From Phycicoccus sp. CSK15P-2 (GTDB lineage: Bacteria; Actinomycetota; Actinomycetes; Actinomycetales; Dermatophilaceae): a DNA stretch of 64,000 nucleotides. Under the pieces are notes generated by a model. It searched no databases. It was not told where the DNA came from and saw nothing but the letters and a program-made list of their open reading frames with translations. Of the stretch, positions 1 to 8,328 are shown one piece after another. How positions within the stretch are numbered: the stretch's first letter is position 1; each line of letters opens with the position of its first letter. The DNA lies in the NCBI RefSeq assembly GCF_016888005.1, contig NZ_JAFDVE010000032.1, positions 17,026 through 81,025 on the forward strand. Reading direction: 5' to 3'. The translations under genes were made by a program, and so were the position numbers.

Positions 1-569
1 GTGACGAGGAGGGGCCGCCCGTCGTGGTCGGTCCCGCCCCGGAGGTCCTCGAGCACGGAGAGCCCCGCGGCGCCGAGCGCGAAGTCGGTGAGTCCGGCGC
101 GCCACGGACGCCCCGCGGTGTCGGTGAGCACGACGGCGAGCGCCGCGTCCCCGGGCAGGCCGGCGGCGACCCGTAGAGCGTCCCGCAGCGACGCGGCCTC
201 GGCGTCGGGGTCTGGCGGGAGCAGCAGGACCTGCCCGCCGGGGCCGGTGTTCGAGGCGTCGACCCCGGCCGCGGCCATGACGGGTCCCGCCGCGGCCTCC
301 ACGACCCGCGTCACCCCCGTGAGCCCGCGCCGCTCGGCCACGACCCGCCGGGTCTGCGCCGTGACGGCCTCGCCGCGCTCGCCCTCCCAGGTCAGCCCAC
401 GCGCCTTGGAGACGACCTTGCTCGACACCGCGAGGCAGTCGCCCGCTCGCAGGTCGAGCCCCGCCGCGGTGAGGGCGTCGACGAGCAGGGCCCCGAGGTC
501 GTCGCCGGGACCGACCTCCGGGACTCCGGGCACCCCGCGCACCGTGAGCGCAGGGGAGGATGCGGGCAT
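1..569 (-). CDS. fbiB: Coenzyme F420-0:L-glutamate ligase (CofE/FbiB), partial
   Basis: The gene runs off the left window edge, so only its first 189 residues are visible. They match the CofE/FbiB family, which adds gamma-linked glutamates to coenzyme F420-0 with GTP in the cytoplasm. Motifs seen: [11 protein letters not shown] (residues 48-58), [14 protein letters not shown] (106-119), and [11 protein letters not shown] followed by [10 protein letters not shown] (149-170). The start is the ATG at 569, only three bases after the fbiA stop, so the two genes are almost certainly cotranscribed. Actinobacterial FbiB often carries a second, FMN-binding nitroreductase-like domain; whether it is present here lies outside the window. 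Confidence 0.88.
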   Translation of the reverse strand, partial: MPASSPALTVRGVPGVPEVGPGDDLGALLVDALTAAGLDLRAGDCLAVSSKVVSKARGLTWEGERGEAVTAQTRRVVAERRGLTGVTRVVEAAAGPVMAAAGVDASNTGPGGQVLLLPPDPDAEAASLRDALRVAAGLPGDAALAVVLTDTAGRPWRAGLTDFALGAAGLSVLEDLRGGTDHDGRPLLV

Positions 570-572
570 CGC

Positions 573-1547
573 CTAGGCCGTGACGGTGGTCGCGAGCCGG
601 AGGGCGTGGGCAGCGATCCGCCCGGCCGCCGGGACGTCGGTCATGAGGAGCGGGCCGTCGAAGACCTCCACCCGCGCACGGGGCAGCCTGACGTCGCCAT
701 CCGCGGGGTCGACGAGCCAGGCGTCGAGGAAGTCCTCGTAGAGCCCGGCCACCGCGCCCGCGGTGGACTCGACGCCGATGGCGGTCAGGCAGGCGTCGGC
801 ATGGCCCCGCACCGGGCGCCCCGAGATGATCGGCGAGACCCCGACGACGGGCGCCGTCGTCCCTCGCAGGACGTCGCGCACCCCCGCGACGCCGAGGACG
901 ATGCCGATGGACACGACGGGGTTGCTCGGGGGGAGGAGGACGACGTCGGCCGTCCGGATGGCGTCGAGGACGCCGGGGGCCGCGGCTGCCCGGTCGAGCC
1001 CGGCCACGACGAAGCGACGGGCCGGGACCGACGTCTGGTGGCGGACCCACCACTCCTGGAAGTGGATCGCCGTCTCTCCGTCGCCGTCCTCGACGACGAC
1101 GTGGGTCTCGACCGGCGCGTCGGTCATCGGGAGCAGCCGGATGCGCCGGCCGGGCAGGCCCCAGCGGTCGGCGAGCCGCGCGGTGACCTGGGACGGCGTC
1201 CAGCCCTGGCCGAGCAGCTGGGATCGGACGACGTGTGTGCCGAGGTCGCGGTCCCCGAGGGTGAACCACTGGGGCTGAGCACCGTACGCCGCCAGCTCCG
1301 TCTGCACGGTGTGGCTCTCGTCGGCCCGCCCCCATCCCTGGCTCTCCTCGACGCCGTCGCCGAGGGTGTAGAGGAGGGTGTCGACGTCCGGGCAGACCCG
1401 CAGGCCGAAGAGCGTGATGTCGTCCCCGGTGTTCGCGACGACGGTCACCTCGCTGTCGGCGAGGCCGGGCGTGGTGTCGAGATGGTGGCGCAGGCCGCGG
1501 ACGAACCGCGCGCCGCCGACACCTCCCGCGAGAGCCGTGATGCGCAT
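573..1547 (-). CDS. fbiA: 2-phospho-L-lactate transferase (CofD/FbiA)
   Basis: This 324-residue protein fits the usual CofD/FbiA length. The family transfers the phospholactate-type moiety (phosphoenolpyruvate-derived in mycobacteria) from its guanylylated form onto the deazaflavin Fo, making F420-0 or dehydro-F420-0. Seen in the sequence: N-terminal GGVGGARF loop (residues 8-15), NTGDD (39-43), PDVDTLLYTLGD (53-64) and the PPSNPVVSIG segment near 206-215, all typical of CofD. The ATG at 1547 begins the conserved MRITALAGG start; the reading frame stays open far upstream but that part overlaps whiB and is not coding. A CAGACT box six bases before the ATG suggests a nearly leaderless transcript. 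The gene diverges from whiB, as in other Actinobacteria. Confidence 0.95.
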   Translation of the reverse strand: MRITALAGGVGGARFVRGLRHHLDTTPGLADSEVTVVANTGDDITLFGLRVCPDVDTLLYTLGDGVEESQGWGRADESHTVQTELAAYGAQPQWFTLGDRDLGTHVVRSQLLGQGWTPSQVTARLADRWGLPGRRIRLLPMTDAPVETHVVVEDGDGETAIHFQEWWVRHQTSVPARRFVVAGLDRAAAAPGVLDAIRTADVVLLPPSNPVVSIGIVLGVAGVRDVLRGTTAPVVGVSPIISGRPVRGHADACLTAIGVESTAGAVAGLYEDFLDAWLVDPADGDVRLPRARVEVFDGPLLMTDVPAAGRIAAHALRLATTVTA

Positions 1548-1665
1548 GGGGCGAGTCTGGCACCCGGGCCCGCGGAGGACGACAGGACCCTGCGACCAGG
1601 GGCTCCTCCCGCCACTATCACGACGGAACGCTCCGCGAGAAATTGTCCCGATATCACCGAACGGC

Positions 1666-1697
1666 TTGACGAGGGCTGCATGACACGCGTGTAATTT
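1666..1697 (+). promoter_or_regulatory. Probable whiB promoter
   Basis: A TTGACG hexamer (1666-1671) and a TAATTT -10-like hexamer (1692-1697) precede whiB. The gap of 20 bases is long; taking the -10 as TGTAAT (1690-1695) gives 18. The predicted transcription start, about seven bases after TAATTT, falls at 1704-1705, the first base of the 26-nt palindrome. The stretch is AT-rich relative to its surroundings. No experimental support. Confidence 0.45.
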
Positions 1698-1704
1698 CAT
1701 GCAT

Positions 1705-1730
1705 GTCCTCCGACCGGCCGGTCGGAGGAC
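1705..1730 (+). promoter_or_regulatory. Perfect 26-nt palindrome in the whiB leader
   Basis: GTCCTCCGACCGG is followed immediately by its exact reverse complement, giving 13 bp per arm without mismatch. It lies between the whiB -10 box and the start codon. As DNA it could be a dimeric repressor operator; as RNA it would fold into a very stable hairpin at the extreme 5' end of the transcript. See findings. Confidence 0.8.
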
Positions 1731-1755
1731 GAGGGTCGAGGGTCGAGGAGGCGCC

Positions 1756-2031
1756 ATGCAGGAGCTGGTCCTGGTCGAAGGTCTGCTGGGGGAGGTCGAG
1801 CCCGAGGAGGGCGCGCTGTCGTGGCAGGAGAGGTCACTGTGCGCGCAGACGGACCCCGAGGCGTTCTTCCCCGAGAAGGGTGGGTCCACCCGTGAGGCGA
1901 AGAAGGTCTGCGTGTCCTGTGAGGTCCGTGCGGAGTGCCTCGAGTACGCGCTCGCCAACGACGAGCGCTTCGGCATCTGGGGTGGCCTGTCCGAGCGCGA
2001 GCGGCGCAAGCTGAAGAAGCGCGCGGTCTGA
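1756..2031 (+). CDS. whiB: WhiB-family Fe-S transcriptional regulator (WhiB2/WhmD type)
   Basis: A 91-residue WhiB-like protein. The four cluster ligands are C29, C52, C55 and C61 (C-x22-C-x2-C-x5-C), followed by the GIWGG turn at 73-77 and a basic C-terminal tail (RERRKLKKRAV) expected to contact DNA. Such proteins bind a [4Fe-4S] cluster and usually act with the primary sigma factor. Position next to fbiA and upstream of the GT2 gene matches mycobacterial whiB2 (whmD), linked to septation and division. The ATG at 1756 has GAGGAG just upstream. Longer frames beginning near 1699 would start inside the palindromic leader and are unlikely. Confidence 0.95.
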   Translation: MQELVLVEGLLGEVEPEEGALSWQERSLCAQTDPEAFFPEKGGSTREAKKVCVSCEVRAECLEYALANDERFGIWGGLSERERRKLKKRAV

Positions 2032-2060
2032 GCAGGGTCGCCCCTGCCGCTGCACCCCGC

Positions 2061-5000
2061 ATGACTCTGGCCCCGACGCGCCCAGTCGAGACGGTCGTGA
2101 CCCCCGGAGCCGGCGCCGTCGCACCGCACGTCACGGCGGTGCTCGTCAGCCGGCGTGACCCCGCCGGTGTCGCCGAGGTCCTCGACGCGGTCCTCGCCCA
2201 GACCCTGGCGCCCGACACCGTCCTCGTCCTCGACCGCACGGCCGGGCGGACGACCCCAGCCCCGGGCGGTGACGGAGAGCTCACCCTGGACGACCTCGTC
2301 GCGCCGGTGGCCGAGCGGCACCGCGTCCCGGTCACCGTCCTGCCCACCGACGACCGGCTCTCCGCGCGCACGGCCGTGCTGCGGGCGGTCGTCGCCCGCG
2401 AGCCGAGCGAGGACGCCCACGACCTCGTCTGGCTGCTGCCCGTCGGGACGGCCCCGGAGCCCGGCTGCCTGGTCCGCCTCGTCGACGCCTGGCGAAGATC
2501 GCCCTCGACGGGGGTGGTCGGCCCCAAGCACGTCGACACCGACGCCCCGCACCGCCTCCGGGCCCTGTCGATCCGGACGACCCGCGGTGGCCGGCTCCTC
2601 TCCCGCCCTGCGCCCGGGGAGCCGGACCAGGGGCAGTACGACACCACGACGGACGTCCTCGCGGTGCCGTTCGCCGCGTCCCTCGTCGAACGAGACCTGC
2701 TGCTCGCGCTGCGCGGCTGGGAGACGAGCTTCGGTGACGTCGCCGCCGACCTCGACCTCGGCTGGCGCGCCCACGGTCTCGGCCGCCGGGTCGTGGTGGT
2801 CCCGGCCGCGCGGACCCGGTCCGGTCCCGGGGTCGCCGTGTGCACCGCGACCACCTCGGCCCGCCGCCGCGCGGCCCGCCGGGTCGCACTGGCACGCGCC
2901 CCCTGGTGGAGTGCTCCTTTCCTCGCGCTCTGGGTGGCCGTCACCTCCGTCGTCGCGTCAGTAGGGCTGCTGTTCCTCAAGCGTCCGCGGGGAGCCCTCG
3001 CCGAGCTCACCGCGCTGAGCTCGCTCGACCCCGTCCGTGGCCTCAGCGCACGCTGGCGCACCCGGCAGCGCTCGGCCGTGCGCCGTCGCGATCTCGGGAT
3101 GTTGTTCGCACCCCGGCGGTCCGTCCTCACGGCCTGGGGCGATGCGGTCCACCATGCCCTCGTGCCCCCGCAGGCGCCGATCGGCAACGAGGCGTCCGAC
3201 CTCAACCCGCGGTCGTGGGTGGGCAAGGTGCTGCGGCACCCAGGCGTGGTCGCCGTCGTGGCGTCTCTGGCCGTGGCCGTGGCCGCGGGGCGGACGCTCG
3301 GCCTCGACGTCGTGACCCGTCTCGGCCAGGGGCTCGACGGCGGTGAGCTCACGGGCACCCGTGCCGACTCCTCGGCGCTGTGGCACGCGTGGCGGGACGG
3401 CTGGACCGGCGCGGGCCTCGGGGGCCCCGACCCCACCGGGCCGTCCGGAGCGCTGCTCGCCGCGCCCGCGTGGCTCGTCGCGCACCTGCCCTTCGTCCCG
3501 GCCCCGCAGTCCCCGGCCGGGCTCGTCGCCGGGCTGCTCGTGCTCCTCGCGATGCCTTCCGCGGCCCTGTCGGCCTACCTCGCCCTGCGCGTCGCGGCGG
3601 GACGGCCCTGGGTCCGTGCCCTCGGTGCGGTGGCCTGGGCGTGCTCCCCGCCGGCCGCCGCAGCGGTGGCAGAGGGCCGCCTGGGAGCGACCGTCGCGCT
3701 CGTGCTCCTCCCCGGGGTCGCCGCCGGCCTGTGGCTCATGGCGGTCCGTCGCTCGACCGCGACGAGCGCGTTCGCCACGGCGCTCGCCGTCACGGTCCTC
3801 GGTGCCTTCGCTCCCGTGCTGGCCGCGTCGGCCGCGGCCCTCTCCCTCGTCGTCGCGGTGCTGCGACGTGGGGCCCGGGTCCACGGGCTCGTGTCGGCGC
3901 TCGTCCCGCTCGGGCTGCTCGCGCCCTGGGCCGTCGCGGCGGGTGACCAGCGATGGCCGGTCCTGCTCGCGGGGGTCGGCCTGGCGGAGTGGGGCGGCCC
4001 GGTCCCGGAGGCCTGGCGTGTGGTGCTGCTCGACGCCGGCGGCCCGGTGGGGCCTGCAGGGTGGGCGGGCGCCGCGCTCGTCGCGGGTGCGCTCCTCTCG
4101 CTCGGGACCGGCCGTGCCTGGCGGGGTGCGCCGGGTGTGCTCGCCGTGGCCACGCCGTTCCTCCTCGTCCCCGCCCTGCTCGCCCCGCAGGTGCGGCTGG
4201 GGGTCGTGCCGCCGGGGCTGGAGGCCGCGGGGGAGGCCGTGCGGCCCTGGGCCGGGACCTTCCTGCTGCCCGTCGTCCTGGTGCTCGTGCTCGCGCTCGT
4301 CCGTGCCCTCGACACCGTGCCGACCTCGGGCCCGACCCGGGGCGCCACGGTGACCCGCAGGGCGGCGCTCGTCGGCGGCTCGCTCGCCGTCGTCGTCACC
4401 GTCGGCGGCGTCGCGCTGGCAGGGCTGGGCTCCGCGCTGCGGCCGTGGTCGGACCCCCGGCCGGCCGTCTCGGTGGACCAGGCGAGCGGTGCGTTCGCCA
4501 CCCGCGCGCTCTTCGTGAGCCCCGGTGACGCCGGGGCCGCCTACCGCTTCGTGGGACGCGAGTCAGCCTCCCTCGTGCGAGGCCTCCCCACCGGGACCGA
4601 GGCCGATGCCGCGCTCGCCGACGACGTCACGGCGCTGCTGGCCGCCGCCCCCGGCAGCGAGGCCCTCATCGACGCCACGGCGGCCGACCTCCTCGCCATC
4701 CGTGGCCAGCAGGTGCCCGAGGTGGTCCGTCGGCTCGACGCCACGGACGGTCTCCAGCGGATCAGCCCGCGGGACGGGTGGATGCTCTGGCGGCTCAGCC
4801 CGGTCGACGACCGCGCCGAGGCGCTGGTCGCCTCCCCGCGGCTGCGCCTCGAGACGTCCGGGGAGTCGCGGCTCGTGCCCACCACCGGTGCCCACGGCGC
4901 GACCCGCACCCGGATCACCGTCCCGGAAGACGCCCGGCTCGTCGTGGCCGAGCCCGCAGCCTGGAGCCGGTACGCCGCCGTGACCGTCGACGGCCGGGTG

Positions 5001-5180
5001 GTCCGTGCCGAGCCCGATGCCGCGGTCCCCACCTACCGGCTGCCCGCCGGGCAGGTGACGCTGAGCGTCCAGGTACGTGACCCCCGGCGCTGGGAGCATC
5101 GCGGTCAGGTGCTCGGGCTCGCGCTGCTTGCCTTCCTCGCGGTCCCGTTCGGCCGTCGCGAGACGCGGGTGACCCGGTGA
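2061..5180 (+). CDS. Large membrane-anchored family 2 glycosyltransferase
   Basis: A 1039-residue protein with an N-terminal GT-A (family 2) glycosyltransferase domain over roughly residues 15-270 (opening HVTAVLVSRRDPAG, later DVAADLDLGWRAHGLGRRVVVV) and a long hydrophobic C-terminal half with about a dozen membrane segments and a final extracytoplasmic portion. Homologues with this layout sit next to whiB and the DUF5719 gene in many Actinobacteria and are thought to make a cell-envelope polysaccharide; donor and acceptor are unknown. The start is taken at ATG 2061, 30 bp after whiB; ribosome binding there is weak, so translation may depend on coupling. The stop overlaps the next start by four bases. 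Confidence 0.85.
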   Translation: MTLAPTRPVETVVTPGAGAVAPHVTAVLVSRRDPAGVAEVLDAVLAQTLAPDTVLVLDRTAGRTTPAPGGDGELTLDDLVAPVAERHRVPVTVLPTDDRLSARTAVLRAVVAREPSEDAHDLVWLLPVGTAPEPGCLVRLVDAWRRSPSTGVVGPKHVDTDAPHRLRALSIRTTRGGRLLSRPAPGEPDQGQYDTTTDVLAVPFAASLVERDLLLALRGWETSFGDVAADLDLGWRAHGLGRRVVVVPAARTRSGPGVAVCTATTSARRRAARRVALARAPWWSAPFLALWVAVTSVVASVGLLFLKRPRGALAELTALSSLDPVRGLSARWRTRQRSAVRRRDLGMLFAPRRSVLTAWGDAVHHALVPPQAPIGNEASDLNPRSWVGKVLRHPGVVAVVASLAVAVAAGRTLGLDVVTRLGQGLDGGELTGTRADSSALWHAWRDGWTGAGLGGPDPTGPSGALLAAPAWLVAHLPFVPAPQSPAGLVAGLLVLLAMPSAALSAYLALRVAAGRPWVRALGAVAWACSPPAAAAVAEGRLGATVALVLLPGVAAGLWLMAVRRSTATSAFATALAVTVLGAFAPVLAASAAALSLVVAVLRRGARVHGLVSALVPLGLLAPWAVAAGDQRWPVLLAGVGLAEWGGPVPEAWRVVLLDAGGPVGPAGWAGAALVAGALLSLGTGRAWRGAPGVLAVATPFLLVPALLAPQVRLGVVPPGLEAAGEAVRPWAGTFLLPVVLVLVLALVRALDTVPTSGPTRGATVTRRAALVGGSLAVVVTVGGVALAGLGSALRPWSDPRPAVSVDQASGAFATRALFVSPGDAGAAYRFVGRESASLVRGLPTGTEADAALADDVTALLAAAPGSEALIDATAADLLAIRGQQVPEVVRRLDATDGLQRISPRDGWMLWRLSPVDDRAEALVASPRLRLETSGESRLVPTTGAHGATRTRITVPEDARLVVAEPAAWSRYAAVTVDGRVVRAEPDAAVPTYRLPAGQVTLSVQVRDPRRWEHRGQVLGLALLAFLAVPFGRRETRVTR

Positions 5181-6661
5181 ACGCGCGGACGGTGTTGGCC
5201 CGGGTGCGGCCAGGGCTCGCCGGTGCCGCCCGGGTGGTCACGGCCGCAGCCGTCAGCGCGGGGCTGGTGTGGGGCGCCACGGCCCATCCGGTGGAGGTCG
5301 ACCTCGCCGCCGCCACCGGCGCCGCCGAGGAGTCGGCCGCGAGGACGAGCCTCGCGACCAGCCTGGCCGCGATGTGCCCGGGCAACGAGCTGAGCGGCAT
5401 CCCGGGCGTCGAGGACGTCACGGTCGGCGGCACGGTGACGGCGGCGACGGGCCCCGACGAGCTGCTGCCGGTCGAGCCCGAGGGCACGGGCAGCGCCGGC
5501 CTCGGCGCGGGCTCCGCACCGCTCGCCGAGCTCGCCCCGGCCCGGCCCGCGACGGCATCCGCCGACCTCCCGCGGAGCGGGCCGGTGGCGCTGGACGCCC
5601 GCGGCGCCGCCGCCCCGGCCGTCGTGGGAACCCAGGAGTGGCTGCGCGCCACGGACGACCTCCGCGGTCTCGTGACCACACCGTGCCGGGTGGCGACGAC
5701 GGACCTCTGGCTGCTCGGAGGAGGAGCCGGTCCGGGCCGCCAGGAGCGGCTCGTGCTCACCAACCCCGGAGGGAACCCGGTCACCGCGACCATCACCGTC
5801 CACGGCGCCGCTGGGCCGGTCGGCAGCTCTCGGAGCACCTCGGTGCCCCCGGGCGGCAGGGTCACCCTGCTCCTCGACGCCATCGCCCCGGACGAGGCGA
5901 CGCCCGCGGTGCACGTCGTCGCGGGAGGAGGTGGGCTGCACGCGACCCTCACCGACACCTGGCTCGAGGGCAGCACCCCGCTCGGCGCGGAGACCGTCGT
6001 CCCGGCCGCCGACCCCGCCCCGGTCCAGGTCGTTCCCGCTGCCGTCCTCGGCACCCGGGCCGCGGTGCGCGTCGCCGTCCCGGGCGAGGAGGAGGCGGTC
6101 GCGAGCGTGTCCCTGCTCGGCCCGGACGGTGAGGTCCCCGGGTCGGAGGACAGCGTCCTGCGGGTCCCCGGCGGCACGGTCGCAGAGCTCCCGCTGCCCA
6201 CGGTCGACCGGGGCAACTACGGTGTGGTCGTCAAGGCCGACGTCCCCGTCGTGGCCGCCGTCCGCACCGAGACCCGTGGCGAGAGCGGGCCCGGCGACAT
6301 CGGCTGGTCCGTCGCGGCGCCCGCCGTCACCGCGGTCGGCGGCACGGCCCTGCCGGCGACCGCCGACGTCGTGCGCAGCCTCCGGGTCGTCTCGACCGGT
6401 GGGGCGAGCACCGCCCGGGTGCTGCTGGTCGTCGACGGCCAGGTCCGCGTCCGGACCGTCGAGCTCGGGTCGGAGGAGTCGGCCGACGTCGCCCTCTCGG
6501 GTGCCTCCGCGGTCTGGGTCCGGCGGCTCGGTGGTGGCGGCGAGCTGCGCGGCGGGGTGGTCAGCGCCTCCGGTCCGTCGACGGGGCTGCTGCTGTCCGT
6601 CATGCCGCTCGGGCCCGCTCCCGTCACCTCACCGGTGAGCCGGGCCTTCCCGCTGCCCTGA
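5177..6661 (+). CDS. DUF5719-family exported protein
   Basis: A 494-residue protein with an arginine-containing N-terminus and one hydrophobic segment at about residues 12-28, after which the chain is soluble and rich in Ala, Gly, Val and Thr, giving repeated beta-strand-like stretches. This is the DUF5719 layout: an envelope-anchored, mostly external protein encoded directly after the large GT2. The GTG start at 5177 overlaps the GT2 stop (GTGA), so the two are translationally coupled and probably work together. No catalytic motif is recognisable. A structural or adhesin-like role is possible but unproven. Confidence 0.75.
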   Translation: MNARTVLARVRPGLAGAARVVTAAAVSAGLVWGATAHPVEVDLAAATGAAEESAARTSLATSLAAMCPGNELSGIPGVEDVTVGGTVTAATGPDELLPVEPEGTGSAGLGAGSAPLAELAPARPATASADLPRSGPVALDARGAAAPAVVGTQEWLRATDDLRGLVTTPCRVATTDLWLLGGGAGPGRQERLVLTNPGGNPVTATITVHGAAGPVGSSRSTSVPPGGRVTLLLDAIAPDEATPAVHVVAGGGGLHATLTDTWLEGSTPLGAETVVPAADPAPVQVVPAAVLGTRAAVRVAVPGEEEAVASVSLLGPDGEVPGSEDSVLRVPGGTVAELPLPTVDRGNYGVVVKADVPVVAAVRTETRGESGPGDIGWSVAAPAVTAVGGTALPATADVVRSLRVVSTGGASTARVLLVVDGQVRVRTVELGSEESADVALSGASAVWVRRLGGGGELRGGVVSASGPSTGLLLSVMPLGPAPVTSPVSRAFPLP

Positions 6662-6665
6662 CGGC

Positions 6666-7001
6666 CTACCGCGTGCCGGGGTCGAGCTCCTCGGGTGGTA
6701 CGCCGAGCAGCGCTGCCACCTGCTCCGTGACGACCTCGGCGACGATCTCGGCGAGGTCGAGCGCGTCCGCCGCCCGGGCCTCCACCGGGCGGCGGTAGAC
6801 GACCACGCGGTCGGCCCGCTCGGGTGTGGCGCGCAGCAGCCGGCCGAGTGGTGCCATCTGCTCGTCCCAGGGGGCCGGGTCGGTGGGGGGCACGTCCTGG
6901 ACCGCGAACTCGGTGGCTGCGTAGCGCGTGCCGAGCTGTGGCCGGAGGCGGTCGGCCGCGTCGAGGACGAGGTCGTCGAAGCGCTCACGGCGGGTCGTCA
7001 T
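6666..7001 (-). CDS. Zincin-like metallopeptidase-family protein with altered active site
   Basis: A 111-residue protein resembling the small actinobacterial metallopeptidase family (zincin-like, Rv3259 type) that lies between DUF5719 or whiB and DUF3499 in this conserved block. The helix where a catalytic HExxH would sit reads AEVVTEQVAALLGVPPEELD (residues 89-108): no histidine pair is present, so peptidase activity is doubtful. The ATG at 7001 follows MTTRRERFDDLVLDAA, a typical family start. It converges with DUF5719 (4 bp between the stops) and diverges from DUF3499. Function unknown. Confidence 0.7.
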   Translation of the reverse strand: MTTRRERFDDLVLDAADRLRPQLGTRYAATEFAVQDVPPTDPAPWDEQMAPLGRLLRATPERADRVVVYRRPVEARAADALDLAEIVAEVVTEQVAALLGVPPEELDPGTR

Positions 7002-7120
7002 CGACGGGACGGGGGGCCAGGCGAGCGGGCCACGGGCCCTACGGCCGTGACGGTCCCGGCGGCGCGTACTCACCACGGCATGGTACGGCGTGCCTGCGGG
7101 GGAGCCGTGGGCCGCAGGTC

Positions 7121-7126
7121 TAGGGT
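7121..7126 (+). promoter_or_regulatory. -10 box (TAGGGT) of a leaderless promoter for DUF3499
   Basis: TAGGGT is followed by exactly seven bases and then GTG 7134. With initiation about seven bases past the hexamer, the transcript would begin on the start codon itself. The same spacing recurs at five other genes in this window (see findings). Confidence 0.6.
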
Positions 7127-7133
7127 CGGGGAC

Positions 7134-7499
7134 GTGAACCTGTCGCGTACGTGCACCAAGACCGGCTGTCGCCAGCCGGCCGTCGCGACGCTCACCTACG
7201 CGTACTCCGACCGTGCCGCGGTGCTCGGTCCGCTGGCCACCTACTCCGAGCCGCACACGTACGACCTCTGTGCCGACCACGCCGGCCGGCTCACCGCCCC
7301 GCGCGGCTGGGAGGTCCTGCGCCTGGTCACCGAGTACCCGGAGCCGCAGCCGACGTCCGACGACCTCCTCGCGCTCGCCGACGCGGTCCGTGAGGCGGGG
7401 CGCCCGCGCCAGGAACCGTCGCCCGCGCCGCTGCCCGACCCGGGCGAGGTCACCCGGCGCGGTCACCTCCGGGTGCTGCGCGGCAGCGCCGAGGCCTGA
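7134..7499 (+). CDS. DUF3499 zinc-ribbon-like protein
   Basis: A 121-residue protein matching the actinobacterial DUF3499 family (Rv3258c neighbourhood). The N-terminal part has cysteines C7 and C12 (TCTKTGC) and, near residues 45-49, CADH, a likely zinc site. The C-terminal third is charged and probably disordered. The GTG at 7134 is chosen because it gives the conserved VNLSRTC start and lies seven bases after a TAGGGT box. It is not clearly in an operon with the following Tad genes, which are 238 bp away. Function unknown. Confidence 0.85.
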   Translation: MNLSRTCTKTGCRQPAVATLTYAYSDRAAVLGPLATYSEPHTYDLCADHAGRLTAPRGWEVLRLVTEYPEPQPTSDDLLALADAVREAGRPRQEPSPAPLPDPGEVTRRGHLRVLRGSAEA

Positions 7500-7737
7500 C
7501 CCACCCGAGGGAGTCGGCGCTCTCCGCGGAGCGCGGACCTGACACGTTGAAACCGGCTCCCGGCGGTCCCTGACCTCGTGCCGGTGTCGAACGGACACAC
7601 CTGGATCGGCCGAACGGCTGACACCGACACCATTTCGCCCACCGGCGACTCCCTGGTCTCCGTAGGTTGCTCGTGAACCACCCCTGAGAACAGCACATGC
7701 TCGATACCCCTCCACACTCTCGCCAGGAAGGGACGTC
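7500..7737 (+). promoter_or_regulatory. Control region upstream of the first Tad-like module
   Basis: No gene is visible here. Two direct CGAACGG motifs lie at 7588-7594 and 7611-7617 (23 bp apart, about two helical turns), with interleaved GGTGTC and GACACC half-sites. The 16-nt stretch TCGGCCGAACGGCTGA (7606-7621) recurs with one change upstream of the second Tad operon at 47757. A TAGGTT box at 7663-7668 could be the -10; AGGAAGGG before 7738 is a good ribosome binding site. Confidence 0.5.
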
Positions 7738-8328
7738 GTGAACCGCTCATCACCACGTCCAGACCGGCGCCGACCGTCACTCCGGGACCCGCAGGCCCCA
7801 CGGAGCGAGTCGGGCGCCGTGGCCATCGAGGCTGCCATGGTCTCGATGCTGCTGTTCACGATCCTGGCCGGCATCGTCGACCTCTCCACCTTCTTCCGGA
7901 CCTCGTACCAGGTCAACACGGCAGCGCGTGCCGCCGCGCGGACCGCGGCCTCCGATCCGATGGCCTCGACGTTCGCCTCGGGCGCTGCGGCGCAGGTGGC
8001 CAGTGCTCTGAAGGGGACGGACCCGGCGAGGGTCACCAAGATCTGGGTCTACAAGGCGAGCACGGCCACCGGACAGCCGGTGTCCGGAGCTGCCTGCTCG
8101 TCCCAGTGTGTCCGGTTCACCCTCGACGGCTCGGGCAACGTCAACGGGTCCACCGGAGCCTGGTCCAACCGCTCGGCATGCGCAGGAGGAACAGTGGACG
8201 CCGTGGGCGTGCTCGTGGAGTACCGGTACAACGCACCGATCGTCTTCTTCGACGAAGGGCTGATCACGGACCGCACCGTCATGCGCCTCGAGCAGGTTTC
8301 CTCGACCTCGACGTGCGTGTCGTCATGA
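7738..8328 (+). CDS. TadE-like minor pilin (Tad module 1)
   Basis: A 196-residue protein with a basic N-terminus, the ESGAVAIEAA segment (24-33) and a single membrane helix (about 34-50), as in TadE-family minor pseudopilins of Flp/Tad pili. The conserved Glu shortly after the Ala/Gly cleavage region is present. The rest is a periplasmic-type domain with cysteines (C121, C125 region and C194) that may form disulfides. The GTG at 7738 follows AGGAAGGG. The stop overlaps the start of the next TadE-like gene by four bases. Confidence 0.82.
   Translation: MNRSSPRPDRRRPSLRDPQAPRSESGAVAIEAAMVSMLLFTILAGIVDLSTFFRTSYQVNTAARAAARTAASDPMASTFASGAAAQVASALKGTDPARVTKIWVYKASTATGQPVSGAACSSQCVRFTLDGSGNVNGSTGAWSNRSACAGGTVDAVGVLVEYRYNAPIVFFDEGLITDRTVMRLEQVSSTSTCVSS

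Noticed and set aside
1548..2774. Upstream extension of the fbiA frame
   Set aside because: It runs antisense through whiB and the GT2 gene, and the conserved CofD N-terminus begins at 1547.
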